Assembly (NCBI GenBank): GCA_900542495.1
Contig: UQNW01000018.1
Coordinates: 1-64,000, forward strand
Source of the DNA: an uncultured Roseburia sp.
GTDB taxonomy: Bacteria > Bacillota > Clostridia > Lachnospirales > Lachnospiraceae
Direction: 5' to 3'
Length of the DNA: 64,000 bases
The notes beneath the pieces were generated by a model. The model was not told the DNA's origin. It saw only the letters and a program-made list of their open reading frames with translations, and made no database searches. Of this stretch, positions 51,187 to 59,984 are shown one piece after another (position 1 is the first letter of the stretch; each line of letters starts with the position of its first letter). A program made the translations under genes and the position numbers.

Positions 51187-52536
51187 ATGACAAAAGACAT
51201 GACAGCGGGAAGCCCGCTTAAGATGATTTTACTTTTTTCCGTACCGGTTTTACTCGGGAATATCTTTCAGCAGTTTTATAACATGGTAGACACGATTATT
51301 GTCGGACAGTATCTCGGCGAAGATGCGCTGGCTGCGGTAGGTTCTACCGGATGCCTGATGTTTCTGGTATTAGGATTTGCAAACGGAATCGCACAGGGAT
51401 TTGGCGTTATGGTCTCCCACGCCTTTGGAGCGAAAGATTTTAAACTGTTAAAACATTATGTTGCCCTCTCCCTGATACTGACCGCTATTGTATCATTGGT
51501 CTTAACAGTTCCAACGGTGGCGGCATCCCGGCAATTTCTTATATTAATGAAAACACCGGACAATATTTTAGGTCTGGCTGACTCTTACATCAAAGTGATT
51601 TTTGCCGGTATTCTGCTCACGATGTCCTACAATGTTGCATCCGGTATTTTAAGAGGAATCGGCGACAGCAAAACACCGCTTTACTTTTTGATTCTTTCTT
51701 CCTTTTTAAATATTGTACTCGACCTGTTTTTCATTATCGTGATAAAACTCGGAACCGCAGGCGCCGCTTACGCAACGATCATCGCGCAGGGTGTCTCTGC
51801 ACTTCTCTGTTTTATTTACATGTTCCGCAAGTTTGATATTTTAAAAACAAGCTGCGAAGATTATTACCTCGACGGTCATGGAGTACGCAATATGCTTTCC
51901 ATCGGAATCCCAATGGCTTTAAATTATTCGATCACAGCCATCGGAACTATGATTTTACAGGGAGCGGTCAATATTTTCGGTTCCAGCGTTGTGGCTGCTT
52001 TTACTGCTGCTTCCAAAGTGGAAAACCTGTCTACACAGACAATGCCTACCCTCGGTACTGCCATTGCAACTTACTGTGGTCAGAATCTCGGCGCCGGAAA
52101 ATACAAACGTATCTATGAAGGAATGCGGAAGGGATTTTTCATCTGTATTTTCATCTCGCTTGCCGCATCTGCGATCTGCGTATTCGGCGGACGTTTTATT
52201 GTGAGCTGGTTTGTGAGCAATCCTACTGAAGAAATTTTTGACTATGCCATGCAGTATCTGAACACCATCAGTTTCTTCATGCTGCCACTCGCATGGATTT
52301 TCCTTTACAGGAACGCCCTGCAGGGCTTAAACCGCGGACTTGTCCCAATGTTAAGCGGTGTTGTGGAAATGGTGTGCCGTATTATCGTGATCGCCGTCAC
52401 CTTAAATCCGTTCGGTTACTGGGCCGTCCGTCTCGCAAGCCCGATTACCTGGCTGATCACTGGTATTCTTCTGATCGTAACTTATTTTATCTGGGAGAAA
52501 AAGAGCCGCAAGGAACACACACACGAAGCTGCCTAA
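51187..52536 (+). CDS. MATE family efflux transporter
   Basis: This 449-residue protein of twelve membrane helices exports drugs or metabolites in exchange for sodium or protons. Family marks are the N-terminal MTAGSPLKMILLFSVPVLLGN, QFYNMVDTIIVGQYLG, GILRGIGDSKTPL, and the second-half repeat QTMPTLGTAIATYCGQNLGAGKYKRI. AAGGAGTATCCGATT precedes the ATG. It stands alone between its promoter and a bidirectional terminator. The substrate cannot be told. Confidence 0.93.
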   Translation: MTKDMTAGSPLKMILLFSVPVLLGNIFQQFYNMVDTIIVGQYLGEDALAAVGSTGCLMFLVLGFANGIAQGFGVMVSHAFGAKDFKLLKHYVALSLILTAIVSLVLTVPTVAASRQFLILMKTPDNILGLADSYIKVIFAGILLTMSYNVASGILRGIGDSKTPLYFLILSSFLNIVLDLFFIIVIKLGTAGAAYATIIAQGVSALLCFIYMFRKFDILKTSCEDYYLDGHGVRNMLSIGIPMALNYSITAIGTMILQGAVNIFGSSVVAAFTAASKVENLSTQTMPTLGTAIATYCGQNLGAGKYKRIYEGMRKGFFICIFISLAASAICVFGGRFIVSWFVSNPTEEIFDYAMQYLNTISFFMLPLAWIFLYRNALQGLNRGLVPMLSGVVEMVCRIIVIAVTLNPFGYWAVRLASPITWLITGILLIVTYFIWEKKSRKEHTHEAA

Positions 52537-52572
52537 CTTTATTAGGATAGTGTATTATTTTCTTATAAAAGA

Positions 52573-52620
52573 AAGAACACGTCAGAACCGACAAACATTG
52601 CCGGAACTGACGTGTTCTTC
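52573..52620. terminator. bidirectional terminator
   Basis: AAGAACACGTCAG and CTGACGTGTTCTT form a 13-bp stem flanked by A and T runs (TTTACTTC after, AAAAGAA before). It serves the convergent MATE and C39-like peptidase genes. Confidence 0.87.
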
Positions 52621-52645
52621 TTTACTTCTTATTTTACATTCCTTT

Positions 52646-53731
52646 TTATTTTGCACGAAGCGCCCAGACCGCTTTGATCTGGCTTCTGATCTTTCCGTAA
52701 TCCCATTTCTGTCCACTGCGATATAAAGAAAATGGATCATTTATGGAAAATCCCTCGTCATCATAATCATAAAGTAAAATAAAATGTCCTCCGGTTGTAA
52801 AATCACCCTGTCTCACTGAACAGATCACGATATCTCCCTGATCTAAATGCTGTTTTATTTCAATCTGGCTGATATTAATCTGTTCTGAATGGACGTCATA
52901 AGCTGCCGCCCCTTCGGTCATGAGTGACCACATGGTTCCTGTACCGGACATATAGTAACCTTCCTGCATGGCAAACTTTGCGACCGCTGCCGGTGTCGCC
53001 TGTGTATTTCCAGTCAGTGCGACCACTGCCATTGCCAGCGTCGTCGGCCCGCAGCCACTGATTGCGACATTGCTCTCATCCCCATACGCCAAAGCTCCCC
53101 ATCGCTTATCCCACTGTAAAAAGAGCGGATATTCTTCCTGTAACTCTTTCTCTGTCAGTTCTGCTTTATCATAATCCCTTGTGTTCCCTTTATAATCAGC
53201 TACAAATGCGATCATTTCCGGATTATTTGCCAGATTGATCAGTAATTTTTCCGGATATTTCTCTGCATTTTCCACGATCTGTGCGTAGCGTTCATCTGCC
53301 GATTCCATCTGTTCCAACTGTCTGATTGCCTGATTTAAGGAATAATCTACCGGTTTTGATAACACAACCTGTGGAATCTCCGCAAACGGATCATTCGTTT
53401 CTTCGCTGTCTGCCGGTTCTTCGACAGTTTCTGTAGCAGACTGTTCCTCTTTTTCCGTTCCATCTGCTGTTGTTCCATTATCTACGTCATTTGTAATTTG
53501 ATTTTCTTTTTTCTCTTCATCGGAGTTATCCTGCGCTGATGCCAGCACTTCTTCTGTTTTTCCAAGTTTGATCTCAGGAAAATATCTTCCACAGACACAT
53601 CCCAGTAAAAAAGATGTCAAAAGCATTACACTCAAAACGATTTTTCTTTTCCGTACAAGCTTTTTCTGTCTCAGTCTTCTTTCGTCTAATTCTGTCTGAT
53701 TCTGTATCTGGCGCTGATTCTGCTCCTTCAT
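52646..53731 (-). CDS. membrane-anchored C39-like cysteine peptidase
   Basis: This 361-residue protein has a basic N terminus, one membrane helix (about residues 31-50, with a CVCG), an acidic low-complexity linker (about 60-115) and a papain-like C39_2 domain: SGCGPTTLAMAVVALTG with the catalytic Cys, GGHFILLYDY with the His, and INDPFS with the Asp. It is expected to act outside the membrane, on cell-wall or peptide substrates not identified here. The gene stands alone and converges on the MATE gene. Confidence 0.82.
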   Translation of the reverse strand: MKEQNQRQIQNQTELDERRLRQKKLVRKRKIVLSVMLLTSFLLGCVCGRYFPEIKLGKTEEVLASAQDNSDEEKKENQITNDVDNGTTADGTEKEEQSATETVEEPADSEETNDPFAEIPQVVLSKPVDYSLNQAIRQLEQMESADERYAQIVENAEKYPEKLLINLANNPEMIAFVADYKGNTRDYDKAELTEKELQEEYPLFLQWDKRWGALAYGDESNVAISGCGPTTLAMAVVALTGNTQATPAAVAKFAMQEGYYMSGTGTMWSLMTEGAAAYDVHSEQINISQIEIKQHLDQGDIVICSVRQGDFTTGGHFILLYDYDDEGFSINDPFSLYRSGQKWDYGKIRSQIKAVWALRAK

Positions 53732-53860
53732 CTATCGGTAACCTCTCTCGTATTTCTTTCCTGCGTAGCGTGTTCTATTATATACATAAACCCTGCAATT
53801 TTGCTACCCTCTTCATAAAATATTAATAAAACTTTGGGTTTTCTTTGGAATACTTACAGA

Positions 53861-53899
53861 AAAAAACAGGTGCCAAATGTATGATCCATTCAGCACCTG
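53861..53899 (-). terminator. terminator of nfnAB
   Basis: CAGGTGC and GCACCTG form a stem over a 23-base loop that itself can pair partly. Seven T follow on the minus strand. It lies within 20 bases of the nfnB stop codon. Confidence 0.8.
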
Positions 53900-53916
53900 C
53901 CCTGTCCTGTCTGTTT

Positions 53917-55302
53917 TTATTTGTTGCTGAGATATTCGTGAATACCCTTAGCTGCTGCTTTACCGGCACCCATCGCAAGGATAACAGTTGCTGCACCTGT
54001 CACAGCGTCACCACCGGCATAAACACCTTCTTTGGAAGTTGCACCGGTCTCTTCTTCCGCAATAATGCATTTTCTGCGGTTAATATCAAGTCCTTTGGTT
54101 GTGGATGAGATCAATGGGTTTGGAGAAGTACCAAGTGACATGATCACGGTATCTGCTTCGATCTCATATTCAGATCCCAGAATCTCAACCGGGCTTCTTC
54201 TTCCGGAAGCATCCGGCTCACCAAGTTCCATTTTGATGACTTTCGCTCCTTTGACACATCCATTCTCATCTACTAATAATTCAGTTGGATTCTGGAGAAG
54301 ATCAAAAATGATTCCCTCCTCTTTTGCATGATGTACTTCCTCTTTACGTGCCGGAAGCTCTTCCTCGCCACGACGGTATACGATATGTACCTCAGCTCCA
54401 AGTCTTCTTGCAGTTCTTGCAGCATCCATTGCTACGTTACCACCGCCGACTACGATTACTTTTTTACCTGCTTTGATCGGTGTATCATAGCCTTCTAAGA
54501 AAGCTTTCATAAGGTTATTTCTTGTTAAAAATTCGTTTGCAGAGAATACACCCATTGCCTGCTCTCCCGGGATTCCCATAAATCTTGGAAGTCCTGCGCC
54601 GGAACCAATGAATACTGCCTCAAATCCTTCGTTATCCATTAATTCATCAATCGTAACAGATTTACCGATGACAACGTTTGTCTCAATCTTAACACCGAGT
54701 GCTTTTACATTCTCAACTTCTGCTGCAACGACTTTCTGCTTTGGAAGACGGAATTCCGGAATACCATAAACCAAAACACCGCCTGCCTGATGTAAAGCTT
54801 CAAAAATAGTTACATCATAGCCAAGTTTTGCAAGATCACCCGCACAGGTAAGACCTGCTGGACCGGAACCGATCACGGCTACTTTGTGTCCGTTTAATTT
54901 CTCTGCTTTTTTCGGTTTGATGCCATGCTCTCTTGCCCAGTCAGCAACAAAACGCTCTAATTTACCAATGGCAACCGGCTCACCCTTGATACCACGGATA
55001 CATTTTCCTTCGCACTGTGTCTCCTGCGGACATACACGACCACAGACAGCAGGAAGTGCAGAGGATTCACTGATCACATGGTAAGCAGCTTCAAAGTTAC
55101 CCTCTTTTACTTCTGCGATAAATCCCGGAATATTGATTGATACCGGACATCCTTTCATACACTGGGCATTTTTACAGTTTAAGCAGCGGGCAGCTTCTGC
55201 CATTGCTTCTTCTTCATTATATCCTAAACATACTTCTTCAAAGTTCGTCGCACGAACGGCTGGCTCCTGCTCACGAACCGGAACTCTTGTTAATACGTCC
55301 AT
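53917..55302 (-). CDS. nfnB: NfnB: NADPH-binding subunit of NADH-dependent ferredoxin:NADP+ oxidoreductase
   Basis: This 461-residue iron-sulfur flavoprotein is of the glutamate synthase small-subunit type. It has N-terminal cysteine clusters for [4Fe-4S] centres (CLNCKNAQCMKGCP and CGRVCPQETQCEGKC), the FAD site GSGPAGLTCAGDLAKLG, the NADPH site VVGGGNVAMDAARTARRLG and a C-terminal GGDAVTGAATVILAMGAGK. With the gene just upstream, which encodes a 292-residue ferredoxin-NADP reductase-like partner, it forms NfnAB, which bifurcates electrons between NADH, ferredoxin and NADP. A GltA role alone is less likely, as no GltB gene is adjacent. Confidence 0.92.
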   Translation of the reverse strand: MDVLTRVPVREQEPAVRATNFEEVCLGYNEEEAMAEAARCLNCKNAQCMKGCPVSINIPGFIAEVKEGNFEAAYHVISESSALPAVCGRVCPQETQCEGKCIRGIKGEPVAIGKLERFVADWAREHGIKPKKAEKLNGHKVAVIGSGPAGLTCAGDLAKLGYDVTIFEALHQAGGVLVYGIPEFRLPKQKVVAAEVENVKALGVKIETNVVIGKSVTIDELMDNEGFEAVFIGSGAGLPRFMGIPGEQAMGVFSANEFLTRNNLMKAFLEGYDTPIKAGKKVIVVGGGNVAMDAARTARRLGAEVHIVYRRGEEELPARKEEVHHAKEEGIIFDLLQNPTELLVDENGCVKGAKVIKMELGEPDASGRRSPVEILGSEYEIEADTVIMSLGTSPNPLISSTTKGLDINRRKCIIAEEETGATSKEGVYAGGDAVTGAATVILAMGAGKAAAKGIHEYLSNK

Positions 55303-55381
55303 TTTCTTCCTCCTGATACTCTGACTGTCCCTCCATTGTAAAAATAGCAGATCACAGTCTGGTTATTGTCAACGCTTCCAA

Positions 55382-56260
55382 TTACTGGCAGTTACCACAT
55401 CCACCGTGATGTGTTTCACCTTCCTGTAATTTTAACATAGCTCTGCCCTCTTCGGTCTTGTACTGAGCCTGTCTTCTCATTGCCTGATCAAAATCAACCA
55501 GATGTCCGTCAAACTCCGGTCCGTCTACACAGGCGAACTTCACTTCGTCACCAACGACTAAACGACAGGCACCGCACATACCGGTTCCGTCTACCATGAT
55601 TGGATTCATGGATACAACAGTCGGGATTCCAAGCTCTTTTGTTAATTTGCAGACAAACTTCATCATGATCATTGGTCCAATTGCAACACAGTGGTCATAA
55701 CGAATTCCTTTATCCCAAAGTTCCTGTAACTGTGCTGTACCGGTTCCTTTGAAGCCATAAGATCCGTCGTCTGTTGTCACGTAAAGGTTTGTTGCAACCT
55801 CTTTCATTTCGTCTTCAAGGATCAGTAAATCCTTGTTACGTGAACCCATGATTACATCACAGTCTACGCCGTGCTCATGCAGCCATTTCACCTGTGGGTA
55901 AACAGGCGCTGTACCAACACCACCCGCTACGAATAAAATCTTCTTTTTCTTTAATTCTTCGATATCTTCATGAATAAGGTCGGACGGACATCCCAAAGGT
56001 CCAACGAAATCTTCAAAAGCATCCCCCTTCTGTAATCCTGCCATACGCTCTGTGGAAGCTCCTACTGTCTGGAATACGATTGTGATCGTACCTTCTTCTC
56101 TGTTGTAATCACAGATTGTAAGTGGAATACGTTCTCCTTCCTCATCAATTTTTACAATAACAAACTGTCCCGGTTCGCAGTACTGCGCAACACGAGGCGC
56201 CTTGACATCCATAAGATAAATCTTGTCTGCCAGTTTTTCTCTTTTAACGATTGGATACAT
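55382..56260 (-). CDS. nfnA: NfnA: NADH-binding subunit of NADH-dependent ferredoxin:NADP+ oxidoreductase
   Basis: This 292-residue protein belongs to the dihydroorotate dehydrogenase electron-transfer/ferredoxin-NADP reductase family. It has an FAD domain (PGQFVIVKIDEEGERIPLTI), a NAD domain (LFVAGGVGTAPVYPQVKWLHEHG), and a C-terminal [2Fe-2S] cysteine motif (GMCGACRLVVG and FACVDGPEFDGHLVDF). The extra tail ends HHGGCGNCQ. It is followed by nfnB 79 bases on and is the first gene of the operon. A related name is sulfide dehydrogenase SudB, but the pairing with nfnB favours Nfn. Confidence 0.92.
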   Translation of the reverse strand: MYPIVKREKLADKIYLMDVKAPRVAQYCEPGQFVIVKIDEEGERIPLTICDYNREEGTITIVFQTVGASTERMAGLQKGDAFEDFVGPLGCPSDLIHEDIEELKKKKILFVAGGVGTAPVYPQVKWLHEHGVDCDVIMGSRNKDLLILEDEMKEVATNLYVTTDDGSYGFKGTGTAQLQELWDKGIRYDHCVAIGPMIMMKFVCKLTKELGIPTVVSMNPIMVDGTGMCGACRLVVGDEVKFACVDGPEFDGHLVDFDQAMRRQAQYKTEEGRAMLKLQEGETHHGGCGNCQ

Positions 56261-56373
56261 GTTCTTCCTCCTTGTATATACTCACTGCCTTTTTCATCTC
56301 TGTAATCGTTTTTCTTAATCACGAATCTCCTATGAAAATATACATTTTTTTAGCATTACTTTATATAATAAAG

Positions 56374-56403
56374 GAAAAGCCGTTAGATTTCAACGGCTTT
56401 TCC
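56374..56403 (-). terminator. terminator of trpXYZ
   Basis: GGAAAAGCCGTT and CAACGGCTTTTCC form a 12-bp stem with a six-base loop. TTTATTATATAAAG follows on the minus strand, about 70 bases after the trpZ stop codon. Confidence 0.8.
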
Positions 56404-56475
56404 CTTGTTTTATTGCTTTTTCATATAATTGAAACATACTAATTATTTATAGCTTCTATTCTTACTACACCACTA

Positions 56476-57306
56476 TTATGCCTCCACTTTGGAAAACAGA
56501 ATTCTGTCATTATCCAATGCCTTTCCGGCACGGACTGCAAACTGCTCTAACAGATCATCCACTGACATCTTTTCCCGTTCTTCCCCGGAAACATCCAGCA
56601 CAATATTTCCCGAATCCATCATGAGGGTACGGTTTCCAAGCTCAAGCGCCTGATGCATGTTGTGCGTGACCATAAGACAGGTGATGTTCTGCTCCGCCAC
56701 GATTTTTTTTGTGAGGTTTAACACTTTCTCCGCTGTCGCAGGATCTAAGGCTGCGGTATGCTCATCTAACAGTAAAATCTTTGGTGTTACCATCGTTGCC
56801 ATTAAAATGGTAAGTGCCTGACGCTGTCCGCCGGATAAAAGTCCGACCGGCTGTTTCATGCGGTCTTCTAACCCCATTTCAAGCAACGCAAGCTGTTCTC
56901 TGAATTTTTTCTTGTCAGCAGCCTTGATGCGGCTGAAATAAGCATTTTTTGAAGTTGTAGTACGAAGATAAGCAAGTGCCATATTTTCCTCAATCGTCAT
57001 ATGCGGTGCCGTTCCCTTTAAAGGGTCCTGAAACAGATGACCGATCACTTTGCTTCTGATATGTTCTTTCTGATACGTGATATCCTCGCCGTCTAACATG
57101 ATCAGACCTTTATCTGCGAAAAATGCTCCTGTTATCGCATTAAAAAGAGTGGATTTTCCTGCTCCGTTGCTTCCTACGATCGTTGCAAAATCCCCCGGTT
57201 TTAAGATAAGGTTTAAATCCTTTAATGCACATTTTTCATTGACAGTTCCCGGATTAAAAGTTTTGCTGACATCGCGCATCACAAGCATTGCGTTCTTCTC
57301 TGCCAT
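56476..57306 (-). CDS. trpZ: ABC transporter ATP-binding protein, TrpZ-like
   Basis: This 276-residue ATPase of the predicted tryptophan uptake system TrpXYZ has Walker A GSNGAGKSTLFNAI, the signature LLSGGQRQALTILMA, Walker B ILLLDEHTAALDP (His in place of the usual Pro after the Glu) and switch His in MVTHNM. It overlaps the permease stop codon by one base. The substrate is inferred from the Trp T-box at the head of the operon. Confidence 0.87.
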   Translation of the reverse strand: MAEKNAMLVMRDVSKTFNPGTVNEKCALKDLNLILKPGDFATIVGSNGAGKSTLFNAITGAFFADKGLIMLDGEDITYQKEHIRSKVIGHLFQDPLKGTAPHMTIEENMALAYLRTTTSKNAYFSRIKAADKKKFREQLALLEMGLEDRMKQPVGLLSGGQRQALTILMATMVTPKILLLDEHTAALDPATAEKVLNLTKKIVAEQNITCLMVTHNMHQALELGNRTLMMDSGNIVLDVSGEEREKMSVDDLLEQFAVRAGKALDNDRILFSKVEA

Positions 57307-58268
57307 TATCTTTCTCCTCCTTCGCTGTCATTTTTCCTCATTTCCTGAATGTATATCTGGTTCTGTGCCTTTGCCGCACGTTTCTGTCTGTAAAAATTCA
57401 TCTGCTTTTTCAGATACGGGAATGCGATTGCCACAGCTACGATAATGGATGACACAAGTTTTAAGCACTCTGCCGGAACATTCAGTCTTAATGCAACTGC
57501 CACGATAAAACGATACAGGCAGCTTCCTAATATAACACCGATCACACGCTGTAACATGCCGCCTTTTCCTATGATAGATTCTCCGATGATCAGGCTGGCA
57601 AGTGCAATCGTTACCATTCCGGTTCCAAGGTTGATATCACACGATTTCTGATACTGTGCGAGCAGTCCGCCGGATAAACCGGTCAGGGCGTTCGCCACAC
57701 AAAGACCAATTGTGATCATCGCACTTGTGTTGATACTCGAAGCTCTTACCATGTCCGGATTGTCTCCGGTTGCGCGGATAGAAAGTCCAAGTCTGGTATT
57801 TAAAAAGAAAGAAATCAGCACTCCTACGACTAAAACGATCACCGCTGCCACGATCAGTTTGTACCACGTTCCGCCAATTGCTGTTTTTGCCCAGGTAAAA
57901 ACAGAATCACAGTTGAATAAGTTCATGTTTGAAGCGAATCCCATTACTGCAATATTAATTGTATAGAGTCCGGTATTCACAATGATTCCTGCAAGAATGG
58001 ACTGGATTCCCATTTTTGTCTGTAAGAATGCGGTCACAAAACCGGAGCAGACACCTGCTGCCATCGCTGCAAATAATGCTAAGATTGGATGACCGGATAG
58101 TGTCACGGATGCGCACACGGCACATCCTAAAGTAAAGCATCCGTCTGTGGAAAGATCCGCAATATTTAAAATACTAAAGGATATAAACAATGCCAGTGCG
58201 ACCAATGCATAGATAAAACCAAGTTCTAATGCACTTTGTACAATTGATAATGTAATAATGGAACCCAT
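57306..58268 (-). CDS. trpY: ABC transporter permease, TrpY-like
   Basis: This 320-residue inner-membrane permease has eight to nine helices of the branched-chain amino acid/sugar permease type (FSILNIADLSTDGCFTLGCAV, TGDNPDMVRASSINTSAM, GIALANALTG-like LCVANALTGLSGGLLAQ). It follows trpX by three bases and overlaps trpZ. Its closest families serve uptake of small hydrophobic solutes; tryptophan is inferred from the regulation. Confidence 0.88.
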   Translation of the reverse strand: MGSIITLSIVQSALELGFIYALVALALFISFSILNIADLSTDGCFTLGCAVCASVTLSGHPILALFAAMAAGVCSGFVTAFLQTKMGIQSILAGIIVNTGLYTINIAVMGFASNMNLFNCDSVFTWAKTAIGGTWYKLIVAAVIVLVVGVLISFFLNTRLGLSIRATGDNPDMVRASSINTSAMITIGLCVANALTGLSGGLLAQYQKSCDINLGTGMVTIALASLIIGESIIGKGGMLQRVIGVILGSCLYRFIVAVALRLNVPAECLKLVSSIIVAVAIAFPYLKKQMNFYRQKRAAKAQNQIYIQEMRKNDSEGGER

Positions 58269-58271
58269 ACT

Positions 58272-59375
58272 TTAATTAAACTCCTCTGCTGTTACTGTTT
58301 CGATCAATTCAGAACACATATCTTTAAATACAGAATAATCGATTCCGAGCTTTTCTGCAATCTCTGTATTTACGGTTACGATACCACTGTCTAATGTTTC
58401 TACTGCGGTTGCTGCTGGATCTGCGCCGTTTGCAAGAATGTCAACTACCATGTCTGCTGTCTTTGTTCCAAGTGTCTCATAGTTGACACCATATCCTAAG
58501 AAGGCACCGTTTAATGCAAAGGAATCTGCACTTGTGTAGTGAGGGATACCTGCGTCTGCAAATTTTTCAAAAATTGCAAGTTCTGCTGTCATTACGGTAT
58601 TGTCCTGTGGAGTGAAGACTGCATCTACTTTTTCAGCTACAAGAGAATCGGCTGCTGCCTGGATCTCTCCGGTTGTTGTTCCTGTTTTTTCTACATAAGA
58701 AATTCCTTTTTCATCGCAGTAAGCTTTTGCTGCCTCGATCGCACTTGTGGATGAATCCTGGCTCTTATCGTATAATAATCCGATTTTTGCTGTATCCGGA
58801 TTGGCTGCTACAATGAAGTCCATAATCTGCGCTACATCGATTGCATCGGATGTTCCTGTGATATTTGCCCCCGGAGCCTCTGCACTTGCTACAAGTCCTG
58901 CGCCGACCGGATCAGATACTGCGGAAAATACTACCGGAATCTGATTATCTTCGGTTGCATTCTGCATGATCATTGCTGCCGGTGTTGCGATCGGGATGAT
59001 CACATCCACTCCCTCTGCCACAAGATCGGCTGCGATCTGGTTCAATGTGGACGAATCTGCCTGACCATTGTAAGTGTAATCTGCATAATCAAAAGTTACT
59101 CCAAGTTCTGCTCCCTTGGCGTCTAACTCTGCCTCGATTGCTTTTTCAATCTGGTTTAAAGACGCATCATCTACATACTGTACGATTCCAACTTTGTACA
59201 CGGTTCCGTCTGCAGTATTCTGTGCATTGTCTTTTGCGGTTTCTGTTGCTTCTGCGCTTGCTGCTTCGTTCGTGCTGTTACCTGCATTTGCTGTGTCTGT
59301 GCTGCTTCCGCATCCACTTACCATTGCTGTTACCATTGCCATTGTTAATACTGCTGCCATCATTTTTCTTCTCAT
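58272..59375 (-). CDS. trpX: ABC transporter substrate-binding lipoprotein, TrpX-like
   Basis: This 367-residue lipoprotein has a signal peptide ending in the lipobox MVSGC (Cys22), a Ser/Thr/Ala-rich spacer and a two-lobe binding fold of the TrpX/PF04392 type (VGIVQYVDDASLNQIEKAIEAEL, GSAVSDPVGAGLVAS-like FSAVSDPVGAGLVASAEAPGANITG). It captures the substrate outside the membrane. The start is set at MRRKMMAAVL, after GGAGGAAAAAATT. The T-box leader with tryptophan specifier predicts L-tryptophan as ligand; the fold alone does not prove this. Confidence 0.87.
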   Translation of the reverse strand: MRRKMMAAVLTMAMVTAMVSGCGSSTDTANAGNSTNEAASAEATETAKDNAQNTADGTVYKVGIVQYVDDASLNQIEKAIEAELDAKGAELGVTFDYADYTYNGQADSSTLNQIAADLVAEGVDVIIPIATPAAMIMQNATEDNQIPVVFSAVSDPVGAGLVASAEAPGANITGTSDAIDVAQIMDFIVAANPDTAKIGLLYDKSQDSSTSAIEAAKAYCDEKGISYVEKTGTTTGEIQAAADSLVAEKVDAVFTPQDNTVMTAELAIFEKFADAGIPHYTSADSFALNGAFLGYGVNYETLGTKTADMVVDILANGADPAATAVETLDSGIVTVNTEIAEKLGIDYSVFKDMCSELIETVTAEEFN

Positions 59376-59473
59376 AATTTTTTCCTCCAAATTTAAAAAA
59401 ATGTTTTTTGAAAGAAATCCGTTTTGAAAGTTTTAAGAATCATGTATTGCGGTTTTGTTTTCAGGTATAAAAA

Positions 59474-59604
59474 AGAATCTCGCCTGCGAGATTCTCCGCC
59501 TGCGGCGGGTCGCAATATGCGACATGTTTCTTATCCGCCGCAGTGCGATCCTCACGGAGTGTTTTTTATGTAATGGAAACGAAGTTTCCTATTACATAAA
59601 AAAA
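59474..59604. repeat. clustered-hairpin intergenic repeat, copy B
   Basis: This stretch has GAATCTCGC-CT-GCGAGATTC, CCGCC/GGCGG, GTCGC-AATAT-GCGAC, then GCGATCCTCACGGAGTG followed by TTTTTTATGTAATGGAAAC-GAA-GTTTCCTATTACATAAAAAA. The final module matches copy A at 15780-15838 in order and largely in sequence. It lies between the Trp T-box terminator and trpX, so it is transcribed in the leader when the T-box allows read-through. Confidence 0.75.
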
Positions 59605-59895
59605 CCGTCTCAAGCTGTTGCTTGAGACGGTAATAAAATCTTATTATCGCGGTACCACTCATCTTGACCATACGGTCCACTCTCTCATGTACTATCATAC
59701 ACGCCTGATTGATAACGGGTTCGGTTCCCGGTGACTCCTACTGCTCATACATTACTTCGTGTTCTTCATGTATATCGTTCAGGTCACCCTCGAAAGTCCA
59801 TTCAGTAAAAAGATCCATACTGCAATCTCACCACCTGCAGCTCTCTGAAATATCAACAGATTACTTACTACTCTTTCTCAACGGTTTTTCTTTAT
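59602..59895 (-). promoter_or_regulatory. T-box leader of trpXYZ (tryptophan)
   Basis: The T-box core GAGTGGTACCGCG stands at 59648-59660 on the minus strand and the terminator CCGTCTCAAGC...GCTTGAGACGG with seven T at 59602-59632. Stem I carries the AGTA/GGTGGTGAGATTGCAG landmarks, and the specifier loop reads GAATGGACTTTCGAG, giving the codon TGG for tryptophan. Beyond this leader the 59931-59984 bases hold nothing that I can assign. Confidence 0.9.
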
Positions 59896-59901
59896 GGTGT
59901 T

Positions 59902-59930
59902 ACTTTAATACATTAACGTGTCTTTGTCAA
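59902..59930 (-). promoter_or_regulatory. promoter of the trpXYZ operon
   Basis: TTGACA and TAAAGT are spaced by 17 bases on the minus strand, directly ahead of the T-box leader. Confidence 0.65.
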
Positions 59931-59984
59931 CACCTTTTTTGAAATTTACATAAATAGATTTCCGGTCGCCTGACTATCCCGCTC

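Noticed and set aside
53917..55302. Glutamate synthase small subunit (gltD)
   Set aside because: No large subunit is adjacent, and the gene follows an NfnA-type partner, which fits NfnAB better.
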